This document shows, piece by piece, positions 50,305 through 58,992 of a stretch of DNA of 64,000 bases. Below the pieces are notes generated by a model. That model was not told the origin of the DNA and did not search any database. It saw only the letters and a list, made by a program, of their open reading frames with translations. The stretch's first letter is position 1. The number at the start of each line of letters is the position of its first letter. This stretch comes from Achromobacter insuavis (GTDB lineage: Bacteria > Pseudomonadota > Gammaproteobacteria > Burkholderiales > Burkholderiaceae_B), in the NCBI RefSeq assembly GCF_902859645.1, contig NZ_CADIJR010000022.1, positions 1 through 64,000 on the forward strand. Direction: 5' to 3'. Made by a program: the position numbers and the translations under genes.

Positions 50305-51642
50305 CTAGGCGCCGCCGCCCTGCATGCGCTGGCCCGACACCGCGGCCTGCCCCAGCCAGTACACCACGCCCGCCACCACGAAGCTGGCCGGCGCCGCGAA
50401 CGTCGCGGCCAGGCCGCTCACGTGCATCAACGCCAGGCCGCTCGCGGCGCCCGCGAACCAGGCGCCCAGGCCACGGCGGTTGTAGGCGCTGCCGCCGCCC
50501 GGCGCCGGCGCGGACTCGCCCGCCGCCAGGATGTGCACCAGCGCCACCGCGACCCACGCCACCACGAAGATGCCCTGGTAGGCCAGCGCCTGCAGCAGAT
50601 AGGAGAACACGTCGAACAGCATCAAGGCGTACGACACCAGCCCCACCACCACCGCCCACGCCGCCTTGGGCCAGCGGCCCAGGCCGAAGCGCGCGAAGAA
50701 GGCCTGCATGTTGATGGTGGCCAGGTAATAGTTGGCGGTGTTGATGCGGGTCTGCGTCACCCAGACGAAGAACAGGCCGCCCAGTCCCATCAGCTTGAGC
50801 AGCGCCAGCACCACCGACACCTCGCTCAAGGCGCCATCGCCGGGAATGATGGCGACCAGGTAGATGCCGGCCACGCCGTTGAGCAGGAAGGTGACCAGGT
50901 AGAACGGCATGCCGAAGTTGTAGCGGCCGTGGTAGCGCGCATCCTCGCGGCGGCCGAAGCGCGCGTAATCGAAGGTGAACATCATCAGGATCCAGACGCC
51001 CATGTAATACACGTAGGCGTCCCACCAGCCGCCCGCCACCGGCCCGCCGGCCGGGCCGAACGCCAGCCAGGCGTCGCTGTAGCCGTACTCGCGCGTGGCC
51101 AGCGCCACCGCCAGCAGCAGGCCGCCCAGGTAGAACGGCAACAGCACGCCGTTGAACTTGTCGAGCCAGCGCTGCACGCTGCCGAAGATCAGCAGCACGC
51201 TGTAGATGACCACCAGCAGCGCGAAGGCCCAGTACGGCACGGCCGGGAACATGTGGTGCGCGGCCACCGCCATCACCGAACCCTCGAACACGGCGTAGTA
51301 GATGGCGGTGGCGAAGAAGATCAGGGTGGCCAGCGCCGCGCCCGAGGTGCCGAACACGCCGCGCGAGAACAGCGCCACCGACTGGCCGGTGCGGATGGCG
51401 TAACGCGAGATCACGGCGTTGATCAGGCCATAGGAAATCACCGACAGCACCATGCCGATGATGGCGTTGCGGGCGCCGTAGTTGAGCGCCAGCGTGGCGC
51501 CGACCACGATGTAGAAGATGGCGCTGCACACGGCCCACCAGGCCATGGTGAGCGGGAATCGGCCCATGCGGTCGGCATCGGCCACAGTGGCTAGGGAAGT
51601 GTCCCGGTCGGAGGACGAGGAGCTGGAAGCAAGGTTGGCCAT
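50305..51642 (-). CDS. NCS1-family permease (cytosine/allantoin/hydantoin type)
   Basis: 445 residues from ATG at 51642 with AGGAG upstream; the ORF extends further but lacks a start signal. Twelve membrane helices. The pattern FYIVVGATLALNYGARNAII and YDYARFGRRED-like segment (FTFDYARFGRREDARYHGRY) identify NCS1 nucleobase/hydantoin symporters. It is 154 bases downstream of pxpC on the same strand, with an 8-bp hairpin (51739-51758) between them. By context it imports the substrate of the carboxylase/lactamase genes; which compound is open. Confidence 0.85.
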   Translation of the reverse strand: MANLASSSSSSDRDTSLATVADADRMGRFPLTMAWWAVCSAIFYIVVGATLALNYGARNAIIGMVLSVISYGLINAVISRYAIRTGQSVALFSRGVFGTSGAALATLIFFATAIYYAVFEGSVMAVAAHHMFPAVPYWAFALLVVIYSVLLIFGSVQRWLDKFNGVLLPFYLGGLLLAVALATREYGYSDAWLAFGPAGGPVAGGWWDAYVYYMGVWILMMFTFDYARFGRREDARYHGRYNFGMPFYLVTFLLNGVAGIYLVAIIPGDGALSEVSVVLALLKLMGLGGLFFVWVTQTRINTANYYLATINMQAFFARFGLGRWPKAAWAVVVGLVSYALMLFDVFSYLLQALAYQGIFVVAWVAVALVHILAAGESAPAPGGGSAYNRRGLGAWFAGAASGLALMHVSGLAATFAAPASFVVAGVVYWLGQAAVSGQRMQGGGA

Positions 51643-51738
51643 GGAGGCTCTCCTGACGTGCTGAAGAACCGCGGAATGCGGACGAGTACGGCGTGCAGCG
51701 TGTGAAACTCGAAAAGCACAGGCGCAGGCGCGCCCGCC

Positions 51739-51758
51739 CGGCCTGTCGGAACAGGCCG
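51739..51758. terminator. hairpin between pxpC and the permease
   Basis: CGGCCTGT (51739-51746), loop CGGA, ACAGGCCG (51751-51758), perfect stem. No T-run on the minus strand, so it may attenuate rather than end the message, lowering permease expression relative to the enzymes. Confidence 0.35.
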
Positions 51759-51796
51759 GAAGGAAAGCAACGATCAACGGGGAAACGGGGCGGGGA

Positions 51797-52786
51797 TCAA
51801 CCCATGGCGGCACGCAGCCTGTCGAGGCGGGCGCGGTAGTCCTTGCGGGCCTGCAAGGCCGTTTCCAGCGTGACCCGTTCGAAGCGGGCCTGCTGGTTGG
51901 GCTGCATCTGGCCGACCTTGTCGAGATCGGCGCTGATCACGGTGCCGATCATGGCGTAGCCGCCGCCGGACACGGCATCACGATGCAGGATGATGGGTTC
52001 CACCCCCGCCGGCACCTGGATGGAACCGATGGGATAGCAGGCGTCGACGATGTTGGACGGATCGGCGCCCGCGCCGAACGGCTGCTCGCGCGGCTGGAAC
52101 TTCAGCGCGCGGCCCTTCTTGTAGCGGTAGCCGATGCGGTCGGCCTCCGAGGTCACGCTCCAGGCGTCCTCGTAGAACGAGGCGGCCGATTCCGGCATCA
52201 GGCGATGGTCGTACAGGCCCGGCACCACGCGCAGTACCTGCTCCTTCGGGCATTGGCTGGCGAGCTCCGGCGGCAGCGCGCGGCCGACCCGCGTCCCCGG
52301 GCGCGGCACGCCCACGCGCAAGCGGTCGCCGGCCTGCAGGCGGCGGCCGTCGAAGCCGCCAATGGCGCCCAGCGTGTAGGTCGAGCGGCTGCCCAGCACC
52401 TCGGGCACGTCGATGCCGCCGGCGATCGCCAGGCAGGCGCGCGCGCCGGCCTGCACGAAATCGAACGACAGCCGGGCGCCGGCCGGCACCGCCAGCGCGG
52501 TGTTGCAGGCCTGGGCCTGGCCATCGATCCTGGGCATCATGGTGGCGCCGGTGACGGCGATCACCGCGGCGCGCGTGAAGCGCAGCTCGGGGCCCATCAG
52601 CGTGCATTCCAGCACCGCCGCGTCCTCGGGATTGCCCACCAGCAGGTTGGCGGCGGCCAGCGCGTACTGGTCGAGCGCGCCCGAGGGCGGAATGCCCAGG
52701 TGGTAGTAGCCCTGGCGGCCACGATCCTGGACCGACGTCGCCAGCCCGGGCTTGATCACTTCGATGAGCGGTTCGTCATGCGGCAT
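51797..52786 (-). CDS. pxpC: biotin-dependent carboxyltransferase subunit, PxpC/KipA type
   Basis: 329 residues. It matches 5-oxoprolinase subunit C / allophanate hydrolase subunit 2: IEVIKPGLATSVQDRGRQGY at residues 8-27 and the C-terminal RDAVSGGGYAMIGTVISADL. The same fold forms half of the carboxyltransferase domain of urea carboxylase. The start overlaps the pxpB end by 11 bases. Together with the PxpB-like protein, biotin carboxylase and carrier protein, it should transfer a carboxyl group to an amide or lactam. 5-Oxoproline is the known substrate of PxpABC without biotin; here the substrate is open. Confidence 0.85.
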   Translation of the reverse strand: MPHDEPLIEVIKPGLATSVQDRGRQGYYHLGIPPSGALDQYALAAANLLVGNPEDAAVLECTLMGPELRFTRAAVIAVTGATMMPRIDGQAQACNTALAVPAGARLSFDFVQAGARACLAIAGGIDVPEVLGSRSTYTLGAIGGFDGRRLQAGDRLRVGVPRPGTRVGRALPPELASQCPKEQVLRVVPGLYDHRLMPESAASFYEDAWSVTSEADRIGYRYKKGRALKFQPREQPFGAGADPSNIVDACYPIGSIQVPAGVEPIILHRDAVSGGGYAMIGTVISADLDKVGQMQPNQQARFERVTLETALQARKDYRARLDRLRAAMG

Positions 52787-53651
52787 GGAGCGTCTCCAGA
52801 AGGCGGGCGTTGTACTGCTCGGGCGCCGCCATGAATTCGGACAGCGAGAACGACACGGGGCGGATGTCGAGCTGGAAGGTGCCGGCCTCGACCCGCGCCA
52901 CCGCCGCGTCGTACTCGGCGCGGCTGATCGGCTTGAACTTGACGATGTCGCCGGGGCGGAAGAACACCATGGAGTCGCGCAGGTGCGCCTGGCGCTGCGC
53001 GGGCTCGAAGATCGGCGCGGGCGTCACGCCGAACATCTGGTAGCCGCCGGCGCCGCGCACGGAATAGATGCAGGCGAAGCAGCCGCCATGTCCCACCGTG
53101 TGCTTGGGCGTGTCGGTGCGCGGCCGCAGGTACTTGGGCACTTCGAGCTGGCGCTCGCGCTCGACCATCTGGAACATGAACGGCAGGCCGGCCACGAAAC
53201 CAACCATCGACACGAACCAGGGCGCGCTGGAATGCGCCGCGATGAATGCATCGGTATCGGCAAAGCCATTGATGCGCGCGGCGTACTCCAGGTCGGTCGA
53301 GGCCGGGTCCTGGTGGCGCTCGCGAAAGCGCATCAGCGTCTCGTGGGTCCAGGGATCGTTGTAGAGCACCGGCACCTGGATCACGCGGGTGTCGAGCCGC
53401 AGGTTGTCCAGGTCGATGGTGGCCTCGATCTCGCGCAGGATGGCCAGCATGGCCTCGGGCGCGACCTGGTCGGGGTCGTAGCGGATCTGGTACGAGGCGT
53501 TGGCCGGGCAGATCTCGCTCACGCCGGGCACGGCGCGCTCGCGCAGCGCGCGCGTGATGGCCATGCCCTTGAAGAACGCGGCCAGCGACATCGATTCGCT
53601 GATCTCGGCGAAGATGAATTCATCGCCGCCATGGGTGTAGCGCACCGTCAT
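52776..53651 (-). CDS. pxpB: biotin-dependent carboxyltransferase subunit, PxpB/KipI type (long form)
   Basis: 291 residues, about 70 more than the E. coli PxpB. KipI-fold motifs include SSAPWFVSMVGFVAGLPFMF near 140 and HTVGHGGCFACIYSVRGAGG near 185, then GGYQMFGVTPAPIF. The C-terminal extension (RPVSFSLSEFMAAPEQYNAR) resembles the linker that precedes the carrier domain in urea carboxylase. The start overlaps the biotin carboxylase stop (ATGA). It pairs with the PxpC-like subunit to form the transferase site. The length and partners separate it from classic 5-oxoprolinase. Confidence 0.83.
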   Translation of the reverse strand: MTVRYTHGGDEFIFAEISESMSLAAFFKGMAITRALRERAVPGVSEICPANASYQIRYDPDQVAPEAMLAILREIEATIDLDNLRLDTRVIQVPVLYNDPWTHETLMRFRERHQDPASTDLEYAARINGFADTDAFIAAHSSAPWFVSMVGFVAGLPFMFQMVERERQLEVPKYLRPRTDTPKHTVGHGGCFACIYSVRGAGGYQMFGVTPAPIFEPAQRQAHLRDSMVFFRPGDIVKFKPISRAEYDAAVARVEAGTFQLDIRPVSFSLSEFMAAPEQYNARLLETLHAA

Positions 53652-55036
53652 TGGGTCCCCTCCCGCTGCTGCATCCAGCTTTCCAGGTAGTTGGTGTGAT
53701 AGTCGCCCGCCAGCACGCCCGGATCGGCCACCAGGGCGCGATGCAGGGCCAGCGTCGACGGCACGCCCTCGAATTCGGTTTCATCCAGCGCGCGCGCCAT
53801 CCTCGCCAGCGCGGCGTCGCGGTCTTCGTCCCACACGATCAGCTTGGCCAGCAGCGAATCGTAGTAGGGCGGCACCACGCTGCCGGCGTACACCATCGAG
53901 TCGATGCGCACGCCCGGCCCGGCCGGCCAGCGCACGTGCGACACGGTGCCGGGGCCCGGCGCGAAGTTGCGCGCCGGGTCTTCGGCGTTCAGGCGGCATT
54001 CGATGGCGGCGCCGCGCATGGCGATGTCCGCTTGCTTGAAACGCAGCGGCTCGCCGTCGGCGATGCGCAGCATCTCGCGCACCAGGTCGATGCCGGTGAT
54101 GGCTTCGGTGATCGGATGCTCGACCTGGATGCGCGTGTTCATTTCGATGAAGTAGAACTCGCCGCGGGTCTCGTCGTACAGGTATTCCAGCGTGCCCGCG
54201 CCGCGATAGCCCACCGACTCGGTCAGGCGCAGCGCCGATTCGCACAGCGCCTGGCGCAGCGCGGGGCTCAGCGCCGGCGACGGCGCTTCCTCGAACACCT
54301 TCTGGCGCCGGCGCTGCAGCGAGCATTCGCGCTCGAACAGGTGCACCGCGCGCTCGCCGTCGCCCAGCACCTGCACCTCGATGTGGCGGGCGCGCGGCAG
54401 GTAGCGCTCCAGGTAGACGCCGCCGTCGCCGAAGGCGGCGCGCGCCTCGGCCTGGGCCATGGGAATGGCTTCGCGCAGCTGCGCCTCGTCGGCCGCCACG
54501 CGGATGCCGCGGCCGCCGCCGCCGGCGGACGCCTTGATCATCAGCGGATAGCCGATCTGCGCCGCGTGGCTCAGGGCCTCGTCCAGCGAGCCCACCACGC
54601 CCTCGCTGCCCGGCACCGTGGGCACGCCCGCCGCCTTGGCGCAGGCGCGCGCGGCGGCCTTGTCGCCCATGCTGCGGATGGTGCTGGCGTCGGGGCCGAC
54701 GAACACCAGGCCGGCGTCGGTCACGGCCTGGGAGAAATCGGCGTTCTCGGCCAGGAAGCCGTAGCCCGGATGGATCGCGTCGGCGCCGCTCTCGCGCGCC
54801 GCGGCCAGCAGGGCCTCGGCATTCAGATAGCTGCGGGTGGCGTGGGCCGGCCCGATGTGGACGGCGGCGTCGGCCAGGCGCACCGCCAGTGCGTCGCGGT
54901 CGGCGTCGCTGTAGACCGCCACCGTGCGCATGCCCAGTTCGCGCGCGGCGCGGATCACGCGCAGCGCGATCTCGCCCCGGTTGGCGACCAGCAGGGTCTG
55001 GATGCAGCGCGGCCGGTAGAAGGAATGCACGCCCAT
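53648..55036 (-). CDS. biotin carboxylase (AccC-like)
   Basis: 462 residues from ATG at 55036. Biotin carboxylase N-domain TLLVANRGEIALRVIRAARE; ATP-grasp with KASAGGGGRGIR near 165; catalytic region FIEMNTRIQVEHPITEAITG near 295; C-domain follows. It carboxylates biotin on the carrier encoded just upstream, three bases away, and passes CO2 to the PxpBC-like transferase. It differs from housekeeping accC by this context; no accB-accC pair typical of acetyl-CoA carboxylase is here. Six genes from the LamB gene to the permease appear to be one leftward unit. Confidence 0.93.
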   Translation of the reverse strand: MGVHSFYRPRCIQTLLVANRGEIALRVIRAARELGMRTVAVYSDADRDALAVRLADAAVHIGPAHATRSYLNAEALLAAARESGADAIHPGYGFLAENADFSQAVTDAGLVFVGPDASTIRSMGDKAAARACAKAAGVPTVPGSEGVVGSLDEALSHAAQIGYPLMIKASAGGGGRGIRVAADEAQLREAIPMAQAEARAAFGDGGVYLERYLPRARHIEVQVLGDGERAVHLFERECSLQRRRQKVFEEAPSPALSPALRQALCESALRLTESVGYRGAGTLEYLYDETRGEFYFIEMNTRIQVEHPITEAITGIDLVREMLRIADGEPLRFKQADIAMRGAAIECRLNAEDPARNFAPGPGTVSHVRWPAGPGVRIDSMVYAGSVVPPYYDSLLAKLIVWDEDRDAALARMARALDETEFEGVPSTLALHRALVADPGVLAGDYHTNYLESWMQQREGTQ

Positions 55037-55039
55037 GCC

Positions 55040-55282
55040 TCAGCCCTCGATCCGCAGCAGGGCCTGGCCCGGTTCGACCGGATCGCCGTCGGCCACCAGG
55101 ATCTCGGCGACCACGCCGCCGATCTCGGCCTCGATCTGGTTGAACTGCTTCATCACCTCGACGATGCCGACCACGTCGCCGGGCTGGATGGTGGCGCCCA
55201 CCTCGACAAACGGCGCGGCGTCGGGACTGGGCCGGCGATAGAAGGTGCCGGGCAGGGGGCTCTGGATCTCTTGCTGCGACAT
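55040..55282 (-). CDS. biotin carboxyl carrier protein, free-standing
   Basis: 80 residues from ATG at 55282. The whole protein is a biotinyl domain: SPLPGTFYRRPSPDAAPFVE, then GDVVGIVEVMKQFNQIEAEI with the biotinylated Lys in EVMKQ (common form is EAMKM), and a C-terminal GQALLRIEG. It lacks the long N-terminal part of AccB. It is coupled with the biotin carboxylase gene and 39 bases downstream of the LamB gene. Confidence 0.92.
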   Translation of the reverse strand: MSQQEIQSPLPGTFYRRPSPDAAPFVEVGATIQPGDVVGIVEVMKQFNQIEAEIGGVVAEILVADGDPVEPGQALLRIEG

Positions 55283-55320
55283 GGGTTTTCTCCTTGGAAT
55301 GTGTGGGAATGATGGGCGGA

Positions 55321-56091
55321 TCAGGACAGCCGCGGCGGCGCGATGCGGATGCCGTGCGCCTCCAGGCGGGCGCGGGTGGCCTGCACCAGCGCCAGCGCGC
55401 CGGGCGTATCGCTGTGGATGCAGACGGAGTCGAAGCCGATCGGAATGTCGCGGCCGTCCACGGTGCGCACCTTGCCGTCGGTACACGCGCGCAGCACCTT
55501 GTCGGCCACCTGCTCCGGATCGAGCGCCTGGGTGTAGCGCGTGAAAACGATGGAGCCGCTGGCGTCGTAGTCACGGTCCGCGTAGAACTCGCGCACCACC
55601 GGCAGGCCCAGCTCGCGCGCCACCTTGCAGGTCAGCGAGTTCTCCATGCAATACAGCATCAGCGTGGGCTCCAGGTCGCGCAGCGTCTGCACCAGGCGGC
55701 GCGACAGGGTTTCGTCGCGCGCGGCGCGCATGTAGAGCGCGCCATGCGGCTTGACGTGCTGCAGCCGCAGGCCATAGAGGCGGGCGAATTCGCGCAGCGC
55801 GCCGACCTGGTAGACGATGTCGTTGACCAGGCCCTCGGCGTTCTCGTTCAGGTCGCGGCGGCCGAAGCCGACCAGGTCGCGAAAGCCGGGATGCGCGCCG
55901 ATGCCGATGCCATGCTCGCGCGCCATCACCACGGTGCGGTTCATGATGTTGGGATCGCCGGCATGAAAGCCGGTGGCGATGTTGGCCGAGCTGATCAGCG
56001 GCATGATGGCGTCGTCCACGTCATCGCCGATCTTCCAGGAACCAAAGCCCTCGCCCATGTCGGAGTTCAGGTCTATCGTCGCCTTGCTCAT
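55321..56091 (-). CDS. pxpA: LamB/YcsF family protein (5-oxoprolinase subunit A, PxpA)
   Basis: 256 residues from ATG at 56091 with AAGGAG ten bases upstream. The family start [20 protein letters not shown] is at 7-26; [10 protein letters not shown] and [19 protein letters not shown] carry the conserved metal or catalytic His/Asp; the C-terminus [14 protein letters not shown] is also typical. In PxpABC it hydrolyses activated 5-oxoproline to glutamate. As the first gene of the leftward unit it is divergent from the LysR regulator, across two palindromes. Confidence 0.9.
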   Translation of the reverse strand: MSKATIDLNSDMGEGFGSWKIGDDVDDAIMPLISSANIATGFHAGDPNIMNRTVVMAREHGIGIGAHPGFRDLVGFGRRDLNENAEGLVNDIVYQVGALREFARLYGLRLQHVKPHGALYMRAARDETLSRRLVQTLRDLEPTLMLYCMENSLTCKVARELGLPVVREFYADRDYDASGSIVFTRYTQALDPEQVADKVLRACTDGKVRTVDGRDIPIGFDSVCIHSDTPGALALVQATRARLEAHGIRIAPPRLS

Positions 56092-56193
56092 GAAACAGGA
56101 TCTCCTTCTTCTTGCAGGCCGGCTGGCCGCGCAATGCCTGCACAGTAGCGAAGCGTCCGAGGGATAAAAAGTTCTTTTTTTGGATCAATCCTT

Positions 56194-56208
56194 ATCTGAA
56201 TTTCAGAT
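56194..56208. promoter_or_regulatory. LysR-type operator, ATCTGAA-T-TTCAGAT
   Basis: A perfect 7-1-7 palindrome with the T-N11-A pattern of LysR regulators, in the divergent region, 103 bases from the pxpA start and 142 from the LysR start. It is the best candidate for the primary binding site of the adjacent regulator. Confidence 0.6.
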
Positions 56209-56258
56209 GCCCCACGTTACGCACCAAATCGGAGCGATCGATAAATTCCTATGAAATT

Positions 56259-56274
56259 TCAGGGATTTCCCTGA
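56259..56274. promoter_or_regulatory. second palindrome in the pxpA-lysR divergent region
   Basis: TCAGGGA-TT-TCCCTGA, a perfect 7-2-7 palindrome, 65 bases from the first one and 76 from the LysR start. Its left side (GAAATTTCAG at 56253-56262) resembles the first site. It could be the activation or autoregulation site. Confidence 0.45.
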
Positions 56275-56349
56275 GATTTGCCGCACCCCGATGGCGCGGA
56301 TAAACAGATATTCTGGTGGCTACCTATCTATTAATCAGATATTGCCGCC

Positions 56350-57267
56350 ATGTCGCTTACCCTCCGGCAGCTCAAATATTTCGTCGCGGCCGCCGAACTC
56401 GGACAGATCTCCCAAGCGGCGATCCAGCTGGCGATCTCGCAATCCGCCGTCACCACGGCCATCCGCGAACTGGAAGAGATCGTGGGCTCGCCGCTGTTCC
56501 AGCGCAGCGCCAGCGGCGTGGCGCTGACCGAGACCGGACGCGGCTTTCTCAACCACGCCTACAACATCCTGTCCTCGGTCGACGAGGCGCTGCGCATGCC
56601 CAGCGCCGATGCGCGCGAAAGCGGACGCCTGCTGCTGGCGGCGTCCTACACCGTGATCGGCTACTTCCTGCCGTATCACCTGCAGCGCCTGTCGCAGCTC
56701 TATCCCAACCTGGACATCCAGCTGCACGAGCTCAACCGCAACGCCATCGAGGAAGGCCTGATCGCGCACCGCTACGACATGGCGGTGCTGCTGACCTCGA
56801 ACGTGGTGAATCCGGAATTGGCGGTCGAGCACTTCTTCGGCTCGCCGCGGCGGCTGTGGGTGCCGGCGCGCCATGCGCTGCTGGCGCGCGACACCGTCAC
56901 GCTGGAAGACGTGGCGCACGAACCGTTCATCATGCTCACGGTCGACGAGGCCGCGCACACCGCGCTGCGCTACTGGAGCGAGACGCCGTTCCGCCCCGAC
57001 GTGCGCCTGCGCACCTCGTCGGTGGAAGCGGTGCGCAGCATGGTGGCCAACGGCGGCGGCGTGGCGGTGCTGTCGGACATGGTCTATCGGCCGTGGTCGC
57101 TGGAGGGCCGCCGCATCGAGACCATCCAGTTGAAGGATCCGATCCCGCCAATGAACGTGGGGCTGGCGTGGCGCAAGGGCGCGGACATCACCGGCCCGAT
57201 GCGCGCGGTGCGCGACTATTTCCGCCACGCCTATGCCGTGCCGCGCGGCACCGACAATTTGCGTTGA
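56350..57267 (+). CDS. LysR-family regulator of the carboxylase island
   Basis: 305 residues. The N-terminal helix-turn-helix LRQLKYFVAAAELGQISQAA and SQSAVTTAIRELEEIVGSPL at residues 5-50; a type 2 periplasmic-binding-fold effector domain follows (SYTVIGYFLPYHLQRLSQLY). Divergent from pxpA across 258 bases with two palindromes. Its ligand should be the substrate of the permease and enzymes, or a product; unknown. Confidence 0.9.
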   Translation: MSLTLRQLKYFVAAAELGQISQAAIQLAISQSAVTTAIRELEEIVGSPLFQRSASGVALTETGRGFLNHAYNILSSVDEALRMPSADARESGRLLLAASYTVIGYFLPYHLQRLSQLYPNLDIQLHELNRNAIEEGLIAHRYDMAVLLTSNVVNPELAVEHFFGSPRRLWVPARHALLARDTVTLEDVAHEPFIMLTVDEAAHTALRYWSETPFRPDVRLRTSSVEAVRSMVANGGGVAVLSDMVYRPWSLEGRRIETIQLKDPIPPMNVGLAWRKGADITGPMRAVRDYFRHAYAVPRGTDNLR

Positions 57268-57317
57268 GTCCGATTCGCGCGGGGTTGTGGCGCCGCAACC
57301 ACGCGCCATGTCCCCGC

Positions 57318-57331
57318 TTGATGCACGTCAA
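57318..57331. promoter_or_regulatory. FNR/Anr-type box upstream of ompW
   Basis: TTGAT-GCAC-GTCAA, one base off the FNR/Anr/Dnr consensus TTGAT-N4-ATCAA. It ends 65 bases before the ompW start. FNR control of ompW is known in enterobacteria, which supports the reading. A -10-like TACATT lies at 57367-57372, giving a site centred about 54 bases upstream of the start point. Confidence 0.65.
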
Positions 57332-57396
57332 GACCGGCTTTTCCCGCCTCTGCGAACCTGAATGCCTACATTCACGCAATACACGGAGAGAGGAAA

Positions 57397-58038
57397 ATGT
57401 TCGCGATGTATCGGCGCACCCGCGCCCTTGCCCTGGCCACTGCCTGCGGCGCCACCCTGATGCTTGCCGCCCCCGCCCATGCCCACGAAGCCGGCGACAT
57501 CCTGTTCCGCGTCGGCGTGACGCAGGTCCGCCCCGCGTCCGACAACGGCACCGTGCTCGATGGCAGCGTCAAACTCGACGCCAACAACAACGTGCGCCCC
57601 AGCTTCACGCTGGCCTACATGGCCACGCGCAACATCGGCATCGAACTGCTGGGCGCCTGGCCGTTCCAGCACGACGTGAGCGGCAGCGGACTGGGCAAGA
57701 TCGGTTCGAGCAAGCAGTTGCCGCCGACCCTCAGCCTGCAATGGCACATTCTGCCCGACAGCATGGTGCAGCCGTATATCGGCGTCGGCATCAACTACAC
57801 CAAGTTCTTCGACACCAAGGCCGAAGGCGCGCTCAAGGGCTCGGACCTGAAGATGGGCGATTCGTGGGGCGTGGCCGCGCAACTGGGCGCGGACATCAAG
57901 ATCAGCGAACGCTGGTTCATGAACGCCGACATCCGCTACATCGACATCAAGTCGAAGGTGAAGCTCAACGGCGAACACATCGGCACCGCCCGCATCAATC
58001 CGTGGGTCGCCACGCTGGGCGTCGGCTACCGCTTCTGA
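57397..58038 (+). CDS. ompW: OmpW-family outer membrane protein
   Basis: 213 residues from ATG at 57397 with GAGAGGA upstream. Signal peptide to about residue 29 (AHAH). OmpW barrel features: GDILFRVGVTQVRP after the leader, PTLSLQWHIL and QPYIGVGINYTKFF in the middle, C-terminal Phe (VGYRF). Eight strands are expected. The family forms a small hydrophobic channel in the outer membrane and is often induced by low oxygen, which fits the upstream box. Confidence 0.94.
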   Translation: MFAMYRRTRALALATACGATLMLAAPAHAHEAGDILFRVGVTQVRPASDNGTVLDGSVKLDANNNVRPSFTLAYMATRNIGIELLGAWPFQHDVSGSGLGKIGSSKQLPPTLSLQWHILPDSMVQPYIGVGINYTKFFDTKAEGALKGSDLKMGDSWGVAAQLGADIKISERWFMNADIRYIDIKSKVKLNGEHIGTARINPWVATLGVGYRF

Positions 58039-58055
58039 TACCCGCCCCCCACCGG

Positions 58056-58928
58056 CTACTGGCGCCGCTGCGCCAGTAGCTGCCGCAACGCCTGCAATGC
58101 AGGCGTTTCGTCGTCCGCGCGCCAGATCAATCGCGTCTGCGCGCGGCCGTGCCTGCCGGACAGCGGCGTCACGCGCAGCGACTGCTCCGCGCCCAGCACC
58201 GCCAGCACCGAGCGCGGCACGATCGCCACGCCCGACCCCGCCGCCACGCAGGCCACGATCGCGTGGTAGGACGCGAACTCCATCACCTTGCCCGGCGCCA
58301 CGCCTTCCTGGCCGAACCAGGATTCCAGGATGCGGCGATAGGAACACCCTGCCGCGAACGCGATGACGCTGCGATCGCCCACGTCCTCGGGACCGTGGAT
58401 CTCGGGCCAGGCCAACGGCGAGATCAACGCCAGCTCTTCCTCGAACGCCGGTTGCTGCGCCAGGCCCTGCGCCTCGAAGGGCTGCGCCACGAACGCCGCC
58501 TCGATCTCGAAGTCGCGCACCTTGGCCGCCAGCGCGCCCGAAGTGCCCGTCACCAGTTCGATCCGCACTTTCGGCCAGGCCGCGTGGTACGCCGCCAGGA
58601 TGGGCGGCAGGCGCGCCGCGGCCGTGCTTTCCATGGTGCCGATGCGCAACAGCCCTTGCGGCGCACCGTCGCGCACGGCCGCCTGGGCCTCGGCCGACAG
58701 GCGCAGCATGCGGTCGGCATAGGACAGCAGCACGCGCCCCTGTTCCGACAGCACCAGGCGCCGGTTCTGGCGGCGGAACAGCGGCGCCTCCAGCGTCGCT
58801 TCCAGCTGCTTGAGGCGGGTCGAGACATTCGACTGCACCCGGTTCAGGTGGGCCGCGGCGCGCGCCACGCCGCCATGGTCCGCCACCGCCTTGAAGATCT
58901 GCAGCGCGTCGAGGTCTAAGTTTCTCAT
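58056..58928 (-). CDS. LysR-family transcriptional regulator
   Basis: 290 residues. Helix-turn-helix LQIFKAVADHGGVARAAAHL and VQSNVSTRLKQLEATLEAPL at residues 9-50, followed by a standard effector domain (GLLRIGTMESTAAARLPPIL). Divergent from the YbfB-like MFS gene with 64 bases between starts and a palindrome in that gap. It should control that transporter and itself. Confidence 0.92.
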   Translation of the reverse strand: MRNLDLDALQIFKAVADHGGVARAAAHLNRVQSNVSTRLKQLEATLEAPLFRRQNRRLVLSEQGRVLLSYADRMLRLSAEAQAAVRDGAPQGLLRIGTMESTAAARLPPILAAYHAAWPKVRIELVTGTSGALAAKVRDFEIEAAFVAQPFEAQGLAQQPAFEEELALISPLAWPEIHGPEDVGDRSVIAFAAGCSYRRILESWFGQEGVAPGKVMEFASYHAIVACVAAGSGVAIVPRSVLAVLGAEQSLRVTPLSGRHGRAQTRLIWRADDETPALQALRQLLAQRRQ

Positions 58929-58931
58929 TTC

Positions 58932-58947
58932 AAGAACTCATGTTCTT
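58932..58947. promoter_or_regulatory. palindrome in the LysR-MFS divergent region
   Basis: AAGAAC-TCAT-GTTCTT, perfect 6-4-6, four bases before the LysR start and 45 before the MFS start. A likely operator for LysR autorepression and MFS activation. Confidence 0.5.
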
Positions 58948-58992
58948 AATAATTCACTATTCAAGATATTAGTACAGCCGTAGAGTGGGGCC

